A stretch of 64,000 nucleotides of DNA from GCA-2733415 sp049614485 (GTDB lineage Bacteria > Bacteroidota > Bacteroidia > Flavobacteriales > Flavobacteriaceae). The notes under the pieces are model-generated. The model was not told the origin of the DNA and searched no databases. It saw only the letters and a program-made list of their open reading frames with translations. A program made the position numbers and the translations under genes. Location: NCBI GenBank assembly GCA_049614485.1, contig JBMZDR010000002.1, positions 1 to 64,000 of the forward strand, read 5' to 3'. The stretch's first letter is position 1. Each line of letters begins with the position of its first letter. Below, piece by piece: positions 9,501 through 18,071 of the stretch.

Positions 9501-9591
9501 CCTTGCTTGCTATGTATGTAAATGATAGCTGGTAAATACTTACAGCTACAAATAAAAAGGCAAACAATTTAACTATTCCTTTGTTTTGCAT
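6568..9591 (-). CDS. secDF: Fused protein translocase subunit SecDF
   Basis: The 1007-residue protein joins SecD (residues about 1-640) and SecF (about 670-990) in one chain. SecDF is an RND-type membrane protein that uses proton motive force to pull proteins out of the Sec channel on the periplasmic side. The SecD part shows LNEGLDLKGGVNVILQI after the first membrane segment, a long periplasmic domain, and DANVLIFERIKEE in transmembrane segment 4. The SecF part shows GIDFVGGRTYQVRF and SLNDTVVVFDRIRE. The tail is acidic and cytoplasmic. An insert of about 60 residues rich in Glu, Thr and Ala near residue 270 looks like a disordered linker. A -7 box and a terminator bound it as a single-gene unit. 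secA lies 6 kb away. Confidence 0.97.
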   Translation of the reverse strand: MQNKGIVKLFAFLFVAVSIYQLSFTYIASKVEKEATAFAKGAENANELEKKYLDSIGGESVIAGISYDYAKKRVLNEGLDLKGGVNVILQISAKDIIKGLANNSKNPVFNQALTKADELQLSSDDTYLESFFIAFDEVNAKGGTPTPLAATDIFANKTLEGSVNFKMTNDEVKPVLEQKLDESIESAFEVIRKRIDKFGVTQPNIQRLGKTARILVELPGAKDVNRIKKLLQSTAQLEFYETHMFAEAAQYLVDVNNKLKTEVMAKDATTEATTEETSADELLGAENDSINKANEPNPLFETMSLNPFGIQGQPTSRLAIAKVADTATVNGYLKASKNLRTGAIKNAKFRWGTVFTARDKANFGIAEDDTNSYVPLLALKSDRSGAPAMLGDVITDARQQYTQAGDASVGITMNGLGAKQWAKITGDIAKQGNTVAIVLDGIVYSDASARQEITGGQTEISGSFTLNEAKDLANVLRAGKLPASADIIQSAEVGPSLGKEAIDSGKMSFAIALLMVFVWMIFYYGKAGIYANIALAINILLIFGILAGLGAVLTLPGIAGIVLTIGMSVDANVLIFERIKEELALGKSQAEAIQDGFSNALSSILDANVTTFLTAIILFVFGTGPIQGFATTLMIGIATSLFTAIFITRLFVDWNLSKGGTLTFSTGATKNVLKKMGINFLRKRKLAYIISGVLVAASLGSLVTNGLDQGIDFVGGRTYQVRFNQAMNSNEVAAKLVDVFGSAEVKTYGGNDQLKISTKYKIGEKGLEVDAEIKKILFEQLKSYLPTTMTLEQFQNGATTDAKLGIVQTMKVGPTIADDIKKASVWAVLGSLIVVFLYILMRFKWWQFSLGAVAAVFHDVLIVLGIFSVTSKFMPFNMEIDQAFIAAILTVIGYSLNDTVVVFDRIREFFNDNEEWAFGKTVNQALNSTLSRTLNTSITTLIVLVTIFILGSESIRGFIFALIIGVIVGTYSSLFIATPVMFDTVGNKELKRDKKEEEETEDDVVAA

Positions 9592-9630
9592 TATGATTTA
9601 TTTAATGGTATAAATTTGTTTAAAAACGAG

Positions 9631-9638
9631 CAAATATA
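9631..9638 (-). promoter_or_regulatory. -7 box for secDF
   Basis: The minus strand reads TATATTTG, a perfect TAnnTTTG match. It predicts a 5' leader of about 33 nt before the ATG at 9591. Confidence 0.65.
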
Positions 9639-9694
9639 ATTTTTCTAAAATCAAAAACCAATATATTCCGCTTGTTTTTACTAGATTTTATCAT

Positions 9695-9728
9695 AAAAAA
9701 AACCAACAGAAATCTGTTGGTTTTTTTT
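9695..9728 (-). terminator. Intrinsic terminator of the DUF4412-like gene
   Basis: A stem CCAACAGA/TCTGTTGG extended by eight A:T pairs, with a 2-nt apparent loop, lies 21 bp past the stop codon at 9750. Confidence 0.85.
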
Positions 9729-9749
9729 AGTCTTATAAATAGGTATCTA

Positions 9750-10409
9750 TTACATTCCTAATTGCTCTGATTTTTCATAACCTTCTAATGCTGTCATATC
9801 AAATTTATCATCAGAAACCGACTCTTTTTTAAGATCCGTAGCTTCCATTTTAATGATCATTTCCGCTCCCATTTGATTCATTTTCATTTCTGAATACAAA
9901 GGAAAACCAGCAACTCTCTTACCCAAACCAGCGGCTTGCTGAGACAATGCTGACAGTTTATCCGTAGCAAACAATGTCATATTAACGGAAACCCCTTGTT
10001 TTTTCACTAGAATGTCATAACGTTTACATACATATCCTAAAATTGTTTTAGTCTCAGTACTTTCAGTAACAGTTACATCTTTTAAATCCTCTTCTTTTGG
10101 CATCATATCATTAATGGTATACTTTTTTCCCAACATTGGGCTGTTTACCATCACTAACATTTTATTTGTTGCAGCATCCATAATAGTGGTGATGTCACCC
10201 TGCATTGGGTTTGACAATTCTGAACGCGACTTATCACCTTTAAAATATGTGGTAGTAATCATTTCTCCCATCATTGCCAATTGCATATTCACCTGCTCAT
10301 TGTCACTTGACATGGTTTGTTTTGTAGTTACAACACCTTCACTCACTTTATCTTGTGAAAAACCAAGTGTACTGCACACTAAGGCTACTGCTAAAATTAT
10401 TTTTTTCAT
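9750..10409 (-). CDS. Secreted DUF4412-like protein
   Basis: 219 residues with a clear Sec signal peptide (MKKIILAVALVCSTLGFSQ, cleavage near residue 19). The mature part reads like DUF4412 proteins: a short lipocalin-like beta-rich domain with TTTYFKGDKSR, TTIMDAATNKMLVM and a central ILGYVCKRYDI strand, and many methionines. The Cys near residue 129 is lone. The role of this family is unknown; periplasmic or outer-membrane-associated location is likely. It is flanked by its own terminator and by one separating it from mdh, so it is probably monocistronic. Confidence 0.75.
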   Translation of the reverse strand: MKKIILAVALVCSTLGFSQDKVSEGVVTTKQTMSSDNEQVNMQLAMMGEMITTTYFKGDKSRSELSNPMQGDITTIMDAATNKMLVMVNSPMLGKKYTINDMMPKEEDLKDVTVTESTETKTILGYVCKRYDILVKKQGVSVNMTLFATDKLSALSQQAAGLGKRVAGFPLYSEMKMNQMGAEMIIKMEATDLKKESVSDDKFDMTALEGYEKSEQLGM

Positions 10410-10448
10410 CTTATTTATATTAATTGGTTAATTGTATTTATTAAAGCT

Positions 10449-10484
10449 CAAAAATCACTCCTAAATAAACAGAAGTGATTTTTG
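10449..10484 (-). terminator. Intrinsic terminator after mdh
   Basis: An 11-bp stem (CAAAAATCACT/AGTGATTTTTG) with a 14-nt loop sits 27 bp beyond the mdh stop codon. The G+C content is low, so its strength is uncertain. Confidence 0.65.
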
Positions 10485-10510
10485 ATTGAATTTATGATCA
10501 CATCAGAATT

Positions 10511-11437
10511 TTATAATTCTAATAAACCATTTGTTTTCTTAACACCTTCTGCAGATTCTGCTAATTTAGCTTTCTCAGCATCAGATAAACTAATTTCAAC
10601 AATGTTTTCAATTCCGTTTGCACCTAATACACATGGTACACCGATTGATAAATCATTTAATCCGAATTCTCCTTCTAATAATGCAGAACAAGGGAATATC
10701 TTTTTAGTATCACAAGCAATTGCTTGAACCATTGCAGACACTGCTGCTCCTGGTGCGTACCAAGCAGATGTTCCTAACAATCCTGTTAATGTAGCTCCAC
10801 CAACTTTAGTATCTTGAACAACCTGATCCATACGTTCTTCTGATAAAAACTCAGAAACTTTTACGCTATTTCTTGCTGCCTTATTGATTAATGGCACCAT
10901 TCCTTTGTCAGAATGCCCACCAATTACCATACCGTCAACATCAGAAATAGGTGCTCCTAATGCTTCTGCTAATCTGTATTTGAAACGTGCAGAATCTAAA
11001 GCCCCACCCATTCCGATAATTCTATTTTTAGGTAAATCAGTAGTTTTATGTACTAAATATGTCATTGTATCCATTGGGTTAGACACAACGATAATGATTG
11101 TATTTGGAGAATGCTCAATTAAACTAGCAGATACCATTTTAACAATTCCTGCGTTAATACCAATTAACTCTTCACGAGTCATCCCTGGTTTACGAGGAAT
11201 TCCTGATGTAATTACACACACATCAGATCCTGCTGTTTTTGAATAATCACCTGTAGTTCCAACAATTTTTGTATCAAAACCATTTAATGATGCTGTTTGC
11301 ATTAAATCCATTGCTTTACCTTCAGCAAAACCTTCTTTGATATCTAAAATCACTACTTCTGAAGCGAAATCCTTAATTGCAATATACTCTGCACAACTTG
11401 CACCTACTGCTCCTGCTCCTACTACTGTTACTTTCAT
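10511..11437 (-). CDS. mdh: Malate dehydrogenase
   Basis: A 308-residue LDH-like malate dehydrogenase that interconverts malate and oxaloacetate with NAD in the TCA cycle. The Rossmann motif GAGAVGASCAEY is at residue 7. ITSGIPRKPGMTREEL contains the substrate arginines, VVSNPMDTMTYL follows, and MVIGGHSDKGMVP near residue 171 carries the catalytic His. These features put it in the LDH-like MDH (type III) group. It follows gyrB by 49 bp without a visible terminator or -7 box, so it may be read from the gyrB promoter. Confidence 0.96.
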   Translation of the reverse strand: MKVTVVGAGAVGASCAEYIAIKDFASEVVILDIKEGFAEGKAMDLMQTASLNGFDTKIVGTTGDYSKTAGSDVCVITSGIPRKPGMTREELIGINAGIVKMVSASLIEHSPNTIIIVVSNPMDTMTYLVHKTTDLPKNRIIGMGGALDSARFKYRLAEALGAPISDVDGMVIGGHSDKGMVPLINKAARNSVKVSEFLSEERMDQVVQDTKVGGATLTGLLGTSAWYAPGAAVSAMVQAIACDTKKIFPCSALLEGEFGLNDLSIGVPCVLGANGIENIVEISLSDAEKAKLAESAEGVKKTNGLLEL

Positions 11438-11486
11438 TTTTTTATTATTATGTTATTTATTAATTGTGTTTATTTCTTTTACTTGG

Positions 11487-13427
11487 TTACGCATCAATGT
11501 TTGCGTAAGCGGCATTCTTTTCTATAAATTCTCTACGTGGTGGCACTTCGTCACCCATTAACATTGAGAATACACGGTCTGCTTCTGCATCACTGTCAAT
11601 AACTACTTTACGTAAGGTTCTGTATTCAGGATCCATAGTTGTTTCCCATAATTGGATAGCGTTCATCTCTCCAAGACCCTTATAACGTTGGATTTTTGCA
11701 CCGTCACCATATTTTGCCATTAACACATCACGCTGATCATCATTCCAAGCATACTCCCCTTTGGCACCTTTTTTAACTAAATACAAAGGTGGCGCAGCAA
11801 TATAAACGTGTCCTTTTTCAATCAACTCACGCATATACCTAAAAAAGAATGTTAATATCAATGTTGCAATATGACTACCATCAACATCGGCATCACACAT
11901 AATAACTATTTTATGGTAACGCAGTTTTGATAAATTTAAAGCTTTACTATCTTCTTCAGTTCCAATAGTAACTCCTAGTGCTGTAAAAATATTTCTGATT
12001 TCTTCATTTTCGAATACCTTATGCTGCATGGCTTTTTCAACATTCAAGATTTTACCACGTAATGGTAAAATGGCTTGAAACTTACGGTCACGACCTTGTT
12101 TAGCCGTACCACCTGCCGAATCTCCCTCAACAAGGAACACCTCACATAAAGCTGGATCCTGCTCAGAACAGTCGGATAATTTCCCAGGCAAACCACCTAT
12201 ACTCATTACCGTTTTACGCTGAACCATTTCACGGGCTTTAGCCGCTGCGTGTCTAGCTTGTGCTGCAAGAATAACTTTCTGAACAATAACTTTAGCATCA
12301 TCTGGGTGTTCTTCTAAATAATCGGTCAACATCTCAGATACCGCTTGACTTACAGCCGCAGATACTTCTCTGTTTCCTAATTTAGTTTTTGTTTGCCCTT
12401 CAAATTGAGGCTCAGCTACCTTTACAGATATAATTGCTGTTAATCCTTCGCGGAAATCATCTCCAGAAATATCAAACTTTAATTTTGATAGTAAGCCAGA
12501 TGTTTCAGCATATTTTTTTAAGGTATGTGTCAACCCTCTTCTGAACCCTGATAAGTGAGTTCCTCCTTCATGAGTGTTGATATTATTTACATAAGAGTGT
12601 AAGTTTTCTGAATATGATGTATTATACACCATAGCCACCTCAACAGGAATACCATTTTTTTCACCCTCCATTGCAATAACAGTAGCTGTTAATTGCTCTC
12701 TTGTTGCATCAAGGTATCTTACAAATTCAGACAACCCTTCTGTTGAGTGAAATGTTTCAGAGACCAACTCTCCTTTGTCGTCTTTATTCCTTTTATCTGT
12801 AATAGAAATAGTCAAGCCTTTATTTAAGAATGCTAACTCTCTTAAACGCGCCGCTAAAGTATCGTAGTTATAAACAGTCGTATCTTTAAAGATGGTATCG
12901 TCTGGCGTGAAGGTTACCATTGTCCCTTTTTTATCCGTATCACCTGTAGATTTTACTGGATACAAACGTTTTCCTTTGCTATATTCTTGCTCCCATATTT
13001 TACCATCTTTATAAACCGTAGCTTTTAAGTGGTTAGATAGTGCGTTAACACAAGAAACACCTACTCCGTGTAATCCTCCAGAAACTTTATAAGAATCTTT
13101 ATCAAATTTACCTCCGGCTCCAATTTTGGTCATTACAACCTCTAAAGCAGAAACCCCTTCTTTTTTATGAATCCCAACTGGAATACCACGACCATCATCT
13201 AAAACAGAGATAGAATTATCTTCATTAATCCAAACATCTATTTTATTACAATGACCTGCCATTGCCTCATCAATAGAATTATCTACAACTTCATACACCA
13301 AATGGTGTAATCCTCTCACTCCAACATCTCCAATATACATTGAAGGACGCATTCTTACATGCTCCATACCTTCTAAGGCCTGAATACTGTCTGCTGAATA
13401 TTGATTTTGTTTATTTTCTTCGCTCAT
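11487..13427 (-). CDS. gyrB: DNA gyrase subunit B
   Basis: 646 residues. The ATPase (GHKL) domain shows DNSIDEAMAG and DDGRGIPVG; the transducer follows; the TOPRIM domain shows EGDSAGGTAKQGRD and MCDADVDGSHI; the end has the QRYKGLGEMN motif. It works with GyrA to introduce negative supercoils. The frame is open to 13490, but I place the start at ATG 13427 (MSEENKQNQYSADSIQ). This fits the family N-terminus, and the -7 box at 13468-13475 would start the transcript inside the longer version. The 5' leader contains a small hairpin (GTCTTC/GAAGAC). The length is shorter than E. coli GyrB, as is usual outside Proteobacteria. Confidence 0.97.
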   Translation of the reverse strand: MSEENKQNQYSADSIQALEGMEHVRMRPSMYIGDVGVRGLHHLVYEVVDNSIDEAMAGHCNKIDVWINEDNSISVLDDGRGIPVGIHKKEGVSALEVVMTKIGAGGKFDKDSYKVSGGLHGVGVSCVNALSNHLKATVYKDGKIWEQEYSKGKRLYPVKSTGDTDKKGTMVTFTPDDTIFKDTTVYNYDTLAARLRELAFLNKGLTISITDKRNKDDKGELVSETFHSTEGLSEFVRYLDATREQLTATVIAMEGEKNGIPVEVAMVYNTSYSENLHSYVNNINTHEGGTHLSGFRRGLTHTLKKYAETSGLLSKLKFDISGDDFREGLTAIISVKVAEPQFEGQTKTKLGNREVSAAVSQAVSEMLTDYLEEHPDDAKVIVQKVILAAQARHAAAKAREMVQRKTVMSIGGLPGKLSDCSEQDPALCEVFLVEGDSAGGTAKQGRDRKFQAILPLRGKILNVEKAMQHKVFENEEIRNIFTALGVTIGTEEDSKALNLSKLRYHKIVIMCDADVDGSHIATLILTFFFRYMRELIEKGHVYIAAPPLYLVKKGAKGEYAWNDDQRDVLMAKYGDGAKIQRYKGLGEMNAIQLWETTMDPEYRTLRKVVIDSDAEADRVFSMLMGDEVPPRREFIEKNAAYANIDA

Positions 13428-13467
13428 ATTATAGTTGCTATTAAGTCTTCTTTTTTCTGAAGACAGA

Positions 13468-13475
13468 CAAATATA
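13468..13475 (-). promoter_or_regulatory. -7 box for gyrB
   Basis: Minus-strand TATATTTG matches TAnnTTTG exactly. The predicted start near 13461 gives a leader of about 34 nt and supports the ATG at 13427. The 237 bp between this gene and the upstream glycosyltransferase hold nothing else I recognise beyond an A+T-only inverted repeat near 13600. Confidence 0.7.
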
Positions 13476-13664
13476 AGAATTCGAATGCAATTTTTAAGCG
13501 TATAATTTCACGCAGAAACACAAGTTATTAACATTAGCTAAAATTAAAGAAAACCTCTTAAAACAGCTTATTTTTACGTTATATCAACTTTAGAAGATTT
13601 ATTTTTAAGAAAAATAAAATTGCAGAAATAAAACTTGCTTAAATAAGCTAATTTAAAAAACTGC

Positions 13665-14912
13665 CTATTTGTTTTTCTCTTTTTCAGAGATCCATTTAGA
13701 CAAATACATGGTACTTTTTAAACTGTGGTGTTGCAACATAGCCCCAATAAAGTTAGATTGCCTATGTGCTTTAACATCTTGAGACAACGATGTTACTTGT
13801 TCTATAAACGTTTCTTCAAACTCGTTAGAACTATATATTGTATTAATAAGCTCTTTTCCGTTATTCTGAGCAACCAACCATTTATTTTTGTTTTGATACA
13901 ATTCAACTGCATGTTCTGCTAATACTTCAGGAGAGTCTTCAATAACACCGCTCCAAGCTAGATCATGAGTCATACCTTCAGCACCAAGAGATGTTGTAAC
14001 ACTTGGCAAACCGTTTAGCATCGCATCAGTAAACTTTCCTTTTATTCCTGCACCAAATCGGATTGGTGCTAAACAGATGCGTGAGTTTTGCATAACTTCA
14101 TGCACATCATCAACCCAACCTTTTATCAAAAATCCGTCTTGCTTATTATGCAATTGTGTGACTTTTTCTGACGGGTAAGAACCGTACACGTGTAATTCCG
14201 CTTTTGGCAGTTGTTTTCTTATTAACGGCCAAATAGTTTGTTTTAAATACTGAACCATATTCCAATTAGGCTCATGTCTAAAATTTCCGATACACATAAA
14301 ATGTTCTCGTTTTTCAAATGGCGGCAGCATATCAAACTTATCATCTGGTATTGCTTCAAGTTTAAATGGTAAATAACTTAATACTGATTCATCTATTTTA
14401 AATACATCTTGCAAAAGTTCTATTTCATAAGTTGAAATAATTAAAGAGACATCACAACGGTATATGCTTGCTATTTCTCGTTTGGAAATTTCTGAACTTA
14501 GCAACATATTTTCCGAAAACTCTAGCTTTTTTTTAAATGCTTCTTGACGTGTTTTACGCAAACTATGCAAATCTTCTGTATCTAATATTTTTATAGCATT
14601 TGGGCACTGTTCTGTAACACGCCACCCAAATTGCTCTTCAACCATAAACCGATCAAAAACCACAACATCCGGGTTTAGGGCTTTGATATAATCATCAAAA
14701 CTATCATGATTTAATTTAATAGACGCTGTAACAACATCTAATTCATTCAAATTAACCATATGGTCAGTTTCCGCAGCAGTTGTTGCAAAATGAACTTGAT
14801 AATTTTGAGATTGAAATAACGCTATCAATTGCAACATTCTACTTCCTGCAGCTGATGAATTTGGTTCTGGCCACACAAAGCCAATTATCAATATGTTAGG
14901 TTTATTAATCAA
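13665..14912 (-). CDS. Glycosyltransferase (GT4-like, GT-B fold)
   Basis: 415 residues. The N-terminus NILIIGFVWPEPNSSAAG is a typical GT-B Rossmann start. The C-terminal half carries the nucleotide-sugar region: MCIGNFRHEPNWN, LHVYGSYP, and IRFGAGIKGKFTDAML followed by GLPSVTTSLGAEGM, with the conserved Glu. Such enzymes build capsule, LPS or exopolysaccharide; the donor and acceptor cannot be read from the sequence. The start is a TTG at 14912 overlapping the GNAT gene's last 8 bases, which suggests translational coupling. It is the last gene of the FAD oxidoreductase-GNAT-GT operon. Confidence 0.85.
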   Translation of the reverse strand: MINKPNILIIGFVWPEPNSSAAGSRMLQLIALFQSQNYQVHFATTAAETDHMVNLNELDVVTASIKLNHDSFDDYIKALNPDVVVFDRFMVEEQFGWRVTEQCPNAIKILDTEDLHSLRKTRQEAFKKKLEFSENMLLSSEISKREIASIYRCDVSLIISTYEIELLQDVFKIDESVLSYLPFKLEAIPDDKFDMLPPFEKREHFMCIGNFRHEPNWNMVQYLKQTIWPLIRKQLPKAELHVYGSYPSEKVTQLHNKQDGFLIKGWVDDVHEVMQNSRICLAPIRFGAGIKGKFTDAMLNGLPSVTTSLGAEGMTHDLAWSGVIEDSPEVLAEHAVELYQNKNKWLVAQNNGKELINTIYSSNEFEETFIEQVTSLSQDVKAHRQSNFIGAMLQHHSLKSTMYLSKWISEKEKNK

Positions 14913-15462
14913 TTGGTACTTTATTATAATCTTCTTGTGTTAATTCGAATATGATATTTTTAGGAAAACCTTCATCTATTCGTGTTGGGTGTTGCTTGAA
15001 CGCATTTCTTTTCAATAATGTCACTGAGCTTTGATTCTGTTTCTGCGTAAACGCTTCAATTTGACTAAAATTCAATTTATTAAAACCAAAACTCAACACC
15101 AAACCTAAGGCTTCATTCATAATGCCTTTTTTCTGAAAAGCAGGGTTCAAATCATAACCAACCTCAGCTACTGTATTGTTTTTTGTGAAGTTCCATAAAC
15201 AAATTGACCCAACCAATGTATCATCACCTTTTATCGTAATTGCCCAATGGGATAGTTTATGTTGTGCAATATCTTCCTGACGTGCTTTTATAAAGTCTTC
15301 TGCCTCTTCTATTGTTTGTTGTCGATTTCTAGCAATATATTTACCAACTACTTTATCAGATCTTAGAAAGAACACCTCATTTGCATCTTCAAGAGTTACT
15401 TTACGCAATTTTAATCGCTCTGTTTCTAGGACAGGGGATGTTTCTACATTTAAAGTTTTCAT
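14905..15462 (-). CDS. GNAT-family N-acetyltransferase (RimJ/RimL-like)
   Basis: 185 residues of the Acetyltransf_3 type. It opens LETERLKLRKVTLEDANEVF, has a central VGSICLWNFTKNNTVAEVGYDL, then the acetyl-CoA loop FQKKGIMNEALGLVL and the closing QNQSSVTLLKRNAF. RimJ/RimL-type enzymes acetylate protein N-termini or small molecules using acetyl-CoA; the substrate here is unknown. I use ATG 15462; a TTG precedes it by one codon. It lies 5 bp after the FAD-oxidoreductase stop and overlaps the glycosyltransferase start. Confidence 0.88.
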   Translation of the reverse strand: MKTLNVETSPVLETERLKLRKVTLEDANEVFFLRSDKVVGKYIARNRQQTIEEAEDFIKARQEDIAQHKLSHWAITIKGDDTLVGSICLWNFTKNNTVAEVGYDLNPAFQKKGIMNEALGLVLSFGFNKLNFSQIEAFTQKQNQSSVTLLKRNAFKQHPTRIDEGFPKNIIFELTQEDYNKVPID

Positions 15463-15467
15463 CAAGT

Positions 15468-17024
15468 CTATAAGTTTTCAATTGCAGCTTCTGCACAGCG
15501 TTCACCATCCATGGCTGCGGATATAATCCCTCCAGCGTAACCACCACCTTCCCCGCAAGGATACAAGCCTTCTACTTCTGGGTGTGCTAAATTATCTTTT
15601 CTTGGAATATTTACTGGTGATGACGTGCGAGATTCTACACCAATGATATTAGCTTCTTCTGTATAAAATCCATTCATTTTTTGCCCAAAAGCGGCAAATC
15701 CTTTTCTCAATCTGCCGCCAATCGTTTTTGGTAATAACGAATGTAATGGTGCAGATTTTAAACCAGGTTGATACGACGTTGAATTTAAATCTGCTGATAA
15801 GCGCCCTTCAACAAAATCAGTTAAACGTTGCGCTGGCGCTACTTGACTTCTTCCGCCGGCGTTAAATGCTAATTTTTCTAAATCTTTTTGAAACTCTAAT
15901 CCTTTTAACACACCATGTTGACTGTATTTAGGAATATCTTTTTCGATATTAATTTCAACAACTATTCCTGAATTTGCAAATTCATTATTTCGTTTAGAGG
16001 GTGACATACCGTTAACAACAACCTCGCCATTTGCAGTAGCAGCAGGGACAATAAAACCACCTGGACACATACAGAACGAATACACACCACGCTCTCTAAC
16101 TTGATGCACCAAACTATATGCTGCAGCAGGCAATAATTCATTACGCTCATCTTTACAATGGTACTGAATAGAATCAATGATATGTTGCGGATGTTCAACA
16201 CGAACCCCCATGGCGAATGATTTTTCTTTTAATGCTATTTTCTTATCATTCAATAAATAGTAAATATCTCTTGCTGAATGCCCCGTTGCTAAAATAACTG
16301 CATTAACAGTCATTTCTGAACCGTTACTCAACTGTATCGCTTTTAGCTTGTTATTTATTACTGTAAAGTCAACAACTTTGGTGTTGAAATGTACTTCTCC
16401 ACCGTACTTTAATATTGTTTCACGAATGTTAGTCACCACTTTTGGTAATTTATTAGTACCAATATGCGGATGAGCGTCAATTAGTATTTGATCAGTAGCA
16501 CCATGATACACTAAATTTTCAAATATTCTGCGGACATCACCTCGTTTCAGACTTCTCGTATATAACTTACCATCTGAATACGTTCCTGCACCACCTTCTC
16601 CAAAACAATAATTTGAATCTTCGTTTACAAAATGATCTTGATTGATGGCTTTTAAATCACGTCGTCTGTCTTGTACATTTTTTCCACGTTCCAAGACAAT
16701 TGGTTTATACCCCAACTCAATACAACGCAATGCTGCATACATTCCTGCAGGCCCAAAACCAATAATATGAATTTCTTTTGCAGAAGACACATCTTTATAA
16801 TCAAAGGTGTAGTCTGAAGCTTCAGGGGGCTGTTCTTTAATATAAACAGCAACTTTATAATTGAATATTATTAATGCTTTACGTGCATCTATAGATTTTC
16901 TTAAAATTTTAACTGCAGTAATGTCTTTTCGGTCTATACCCAAAAAACTTGCTGCTTTAATTTTCAGAATCCCTTCTTTTTTTTCTTCTTTAATAGATAC
17001 CCTTAACTGAACCTCTTTTACCAT
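15468..17024 (-). CDS. FAD-dependent oxidoreductase (COG2509-type NAD(P)/FAD dehydrogenase)
   Basis: 518 residues. A short N-terminal domain of about 85 residues precedes the FAD-binding Rossmann motif IIGFGPAGMYAALRC and the following VLERGKNVQDRRRD. The middle shows YCFGEGGAGTYSDGKLYTR and the second nucleotide motif ILATGHSARDIYYLL. The end has GLYPCGEGGGYAGGIISAAMDG, the FAD-pyrophosphate contact. The family is called an uncharacterised FAD-dependent dehydrogenase, and its substrate is unknown. It is the first gene of a three-gene operon, and its -7 box is so close to the ATG that the mRNA may be leaderless. Confidence 0.9.
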   Translation of the reverse strand: MVKEVQLRVSIKEEKKEGILKIKAASFLGIDRKDITAVKILRKSIDARKALIIFNYKVAVYIKEQPPEASDYTFDYKDVSSAKEIHIIGFGPAGMYAALRCIELGYKPIVLERGKNVQDRRRDLKAINQDHFVNEDSNYCFGEGGAGTYSDGKLYTRSLKRGDVRRIFENLVYHGATDQILIDAHPHIGTNKLPKVVTNIRETILKYGGEVHFNTKVVDFTVINNKLKAIQLSNGSEMTVNAVILATGHSARDIYYLLNDKKIALKEKSFAMGVRVEHPQHIIDSIQYHCKDERNELLPAAAYSLVHQVRERGVYSFCMCPGGFIVPAATANGEVVVNGMSPSKRNNEFANSGIVVEINIEKDIPKYSQHGVLKGLEFQKDLEKLAFNAGGRSQVAPAQRLTDFVEGRLSADLNSTSYQPGLKSAPLHSLLPKTIGGRLRKGFAAFGQKMNGFYTEEANIIGVESRTSSPVNIPRKDNLAHPEVEGLYPCGEGGGYAGGIISAAMDGERCAEAAIENL

Positions 17025-17028
17025 AACA

Positions 17029-17036
17029 CAAAACTA
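17029..17036 (-). promoter_or_regulatory. -7 box almost abutting the FAD-oxidoreductase start
   Basis: Minus-strand TAGTTTTG matches TAnnTTTG. Its last base is only 5 bp before the ATG at 17024, so initiation about 5-7 nt downstream would give an mRNA with little or no leader. Confidence 0.5.
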
Positions 17037-17079
17037 CTTAATTTTGTAGAATAATACGATTTAGATTGACTTCAAAAAG

Positions 17080-17105
17080 AAGGCCTTCTTTTTACAGAAG
17101 GCCTT
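17080..17105 (-). terminator. Intrinsic terminator after the PorP/SprF gene
   Basis: A 10-bp stem (AAGGCCTTCT/AGAAGGCCTT) with a 6-nt loop lies 24 bp after the stop codon at 17129, with an A/T-rich run on the exit side. Confidence 0.8.
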
Positions 17106-17128
17106 TGACATAATTATAATATTAACTG

Positions 17129-18004
17129 TTAGAATTTTACTCTTAATAAAAATTCTGGACCACCACTAGTTTGGTCTTTAATATCAGACATTGCAAAATC
17201 ATATGCAAACCCTAAATCTAACATTTCAGCGATTTCAAAAGAGGTAAGAACTCCAACAGAGTCATTTAATCTATAATTGGCACCTAGTTCAAATTTTTTA
17301 TAAAAACGTGCTGAAGCAGTAAAATCTAAACCAAACGGAGCACCTTCAGTATACTTTGTCATTAATGATGGTATTAATTGAATATTCTCATTCAAATCAT
17401 AGAAATATCCACCTCCAAACATTATTAAAGTTGCATCTGTAGCACTTTGGAGTGTCCCTGATATTTCTTCATAACGATCTGCATTTAAAATTCTTGGCGC
17501 AGATAAACTCACAAAATACTTTTCTGCTTTGTAATACGCACCAATACCAAAATTCATATTAAACTTACTTACATTTCCTTGATTGATAGCATCATTTGTT
17601 TGTAAACGAGAAAAATCTACATCAAAAAAACTTCCTCCAGCTTTTAGTCCAAGCGATAAATTTTTATTCTCTCCAAAACTTAATTTGTATGAGAAGCTTG
17701 CAAAAACATTTGTTTCTTTTTGTATAAAAACTCTATCAGATACAATTTCTAAACCAACACCAACTTTATCATTAAAACTCCCTTGTGCAGACATTGCTTG
17801 TGTTTGTGGGCCATCTTCAATTCCGTTAAATTGATCTTTATAACTTATGACATTTATTTCTGTTTTCTCAGTACTACCAACATAAGCTGGATTAATCAAA
17901 GTCATGTTTTGTCTCCAAAATGTAAACTCTGGAGTTTGTTGCGCTACCGCTGATACTGAAAACAATAAAGCAAACGTAACACCTAATTTATATATATTTT
18001 TCAT
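17129..18004 (-). CDS. PorP/SprF-family type IX secretion system outer-membrane protein
   Basis: 291 residues with a signal peptide (cleavage near VAQQ, residue 22) followed by the family start PEFTFWRQNMTLINPAYVGS. The rest alternates short beta strands and ends in LLRVKF, as expected for an outer-membrane barrel. PorP/SprF proteins help secrete or attach type IX substrates with type B C-terminal domains. The gene just upstream encodes exactly such a substrate, which strongly suggests a dedicated pair. A hairpin between the two genes may lower or delay expression of this one. Confidence 0.93.
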   Translation of the reverse strand: MKNIYKLGVTFALLFSVSAVAQQTPEFTFWRQNMTLINPAYVGSTEKTEINVISYKDQFNGIEDGPQTQAMSAQGSFNDKVGVGLEIVSDRVFIQKETNVFASFSYKLSFGENKNLSLGLKAGGSFFDVDFSRLQTNDAINQGNVSKFNMNFGIGAYYKAEKYFVSLSAPRILNADRYEEISGTLQSATDATLIMFGGGYFYDLNENIQLIPSLMTKYTEGAPFGLDFTASARFYKKFELGANYRLNDSVGVLTSFEIAEMLDLGFAYDFAMSDIKDQTSGGPEFLLRVKF

Positions 18005-18018
18005 GTATTTTTTTTTAT

Positions 18019-18057
18019 AAAAGCTTACTTAAGAACAGATGTTCTTAAGTCGCTTTT
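18019..18057 (-). terminator. Intercistronic hairpin (leaky terminator or attenuator) between the M43 protease and porP
   Basis: An 11-bp inverted repeat (ACTTAAGAACA/TGTTCTTAAGT, 18027-18050) is flanked by AAAAGC and GCTTTT, which extend the stem. On the minus strand it is followed by an A/T-rich tract ending in eight or more A in the transcript rather than a clean U run, so full termination is doubtful. Confidence 0.6.
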
Positions 18058-18071
18058 TATTTAATAATATC

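Noticed and set aside
10482..11246. Plus-strand frames opposite mdh
   Set aside because: Antisense of a well-defined enzyme gene with no protein-like domains.
13428..13490. 21-residue N-terminal extension of GyrB
   Set aside because: Not family-like, and the -7 box at 13468-13475 would start the mRNA inside it.
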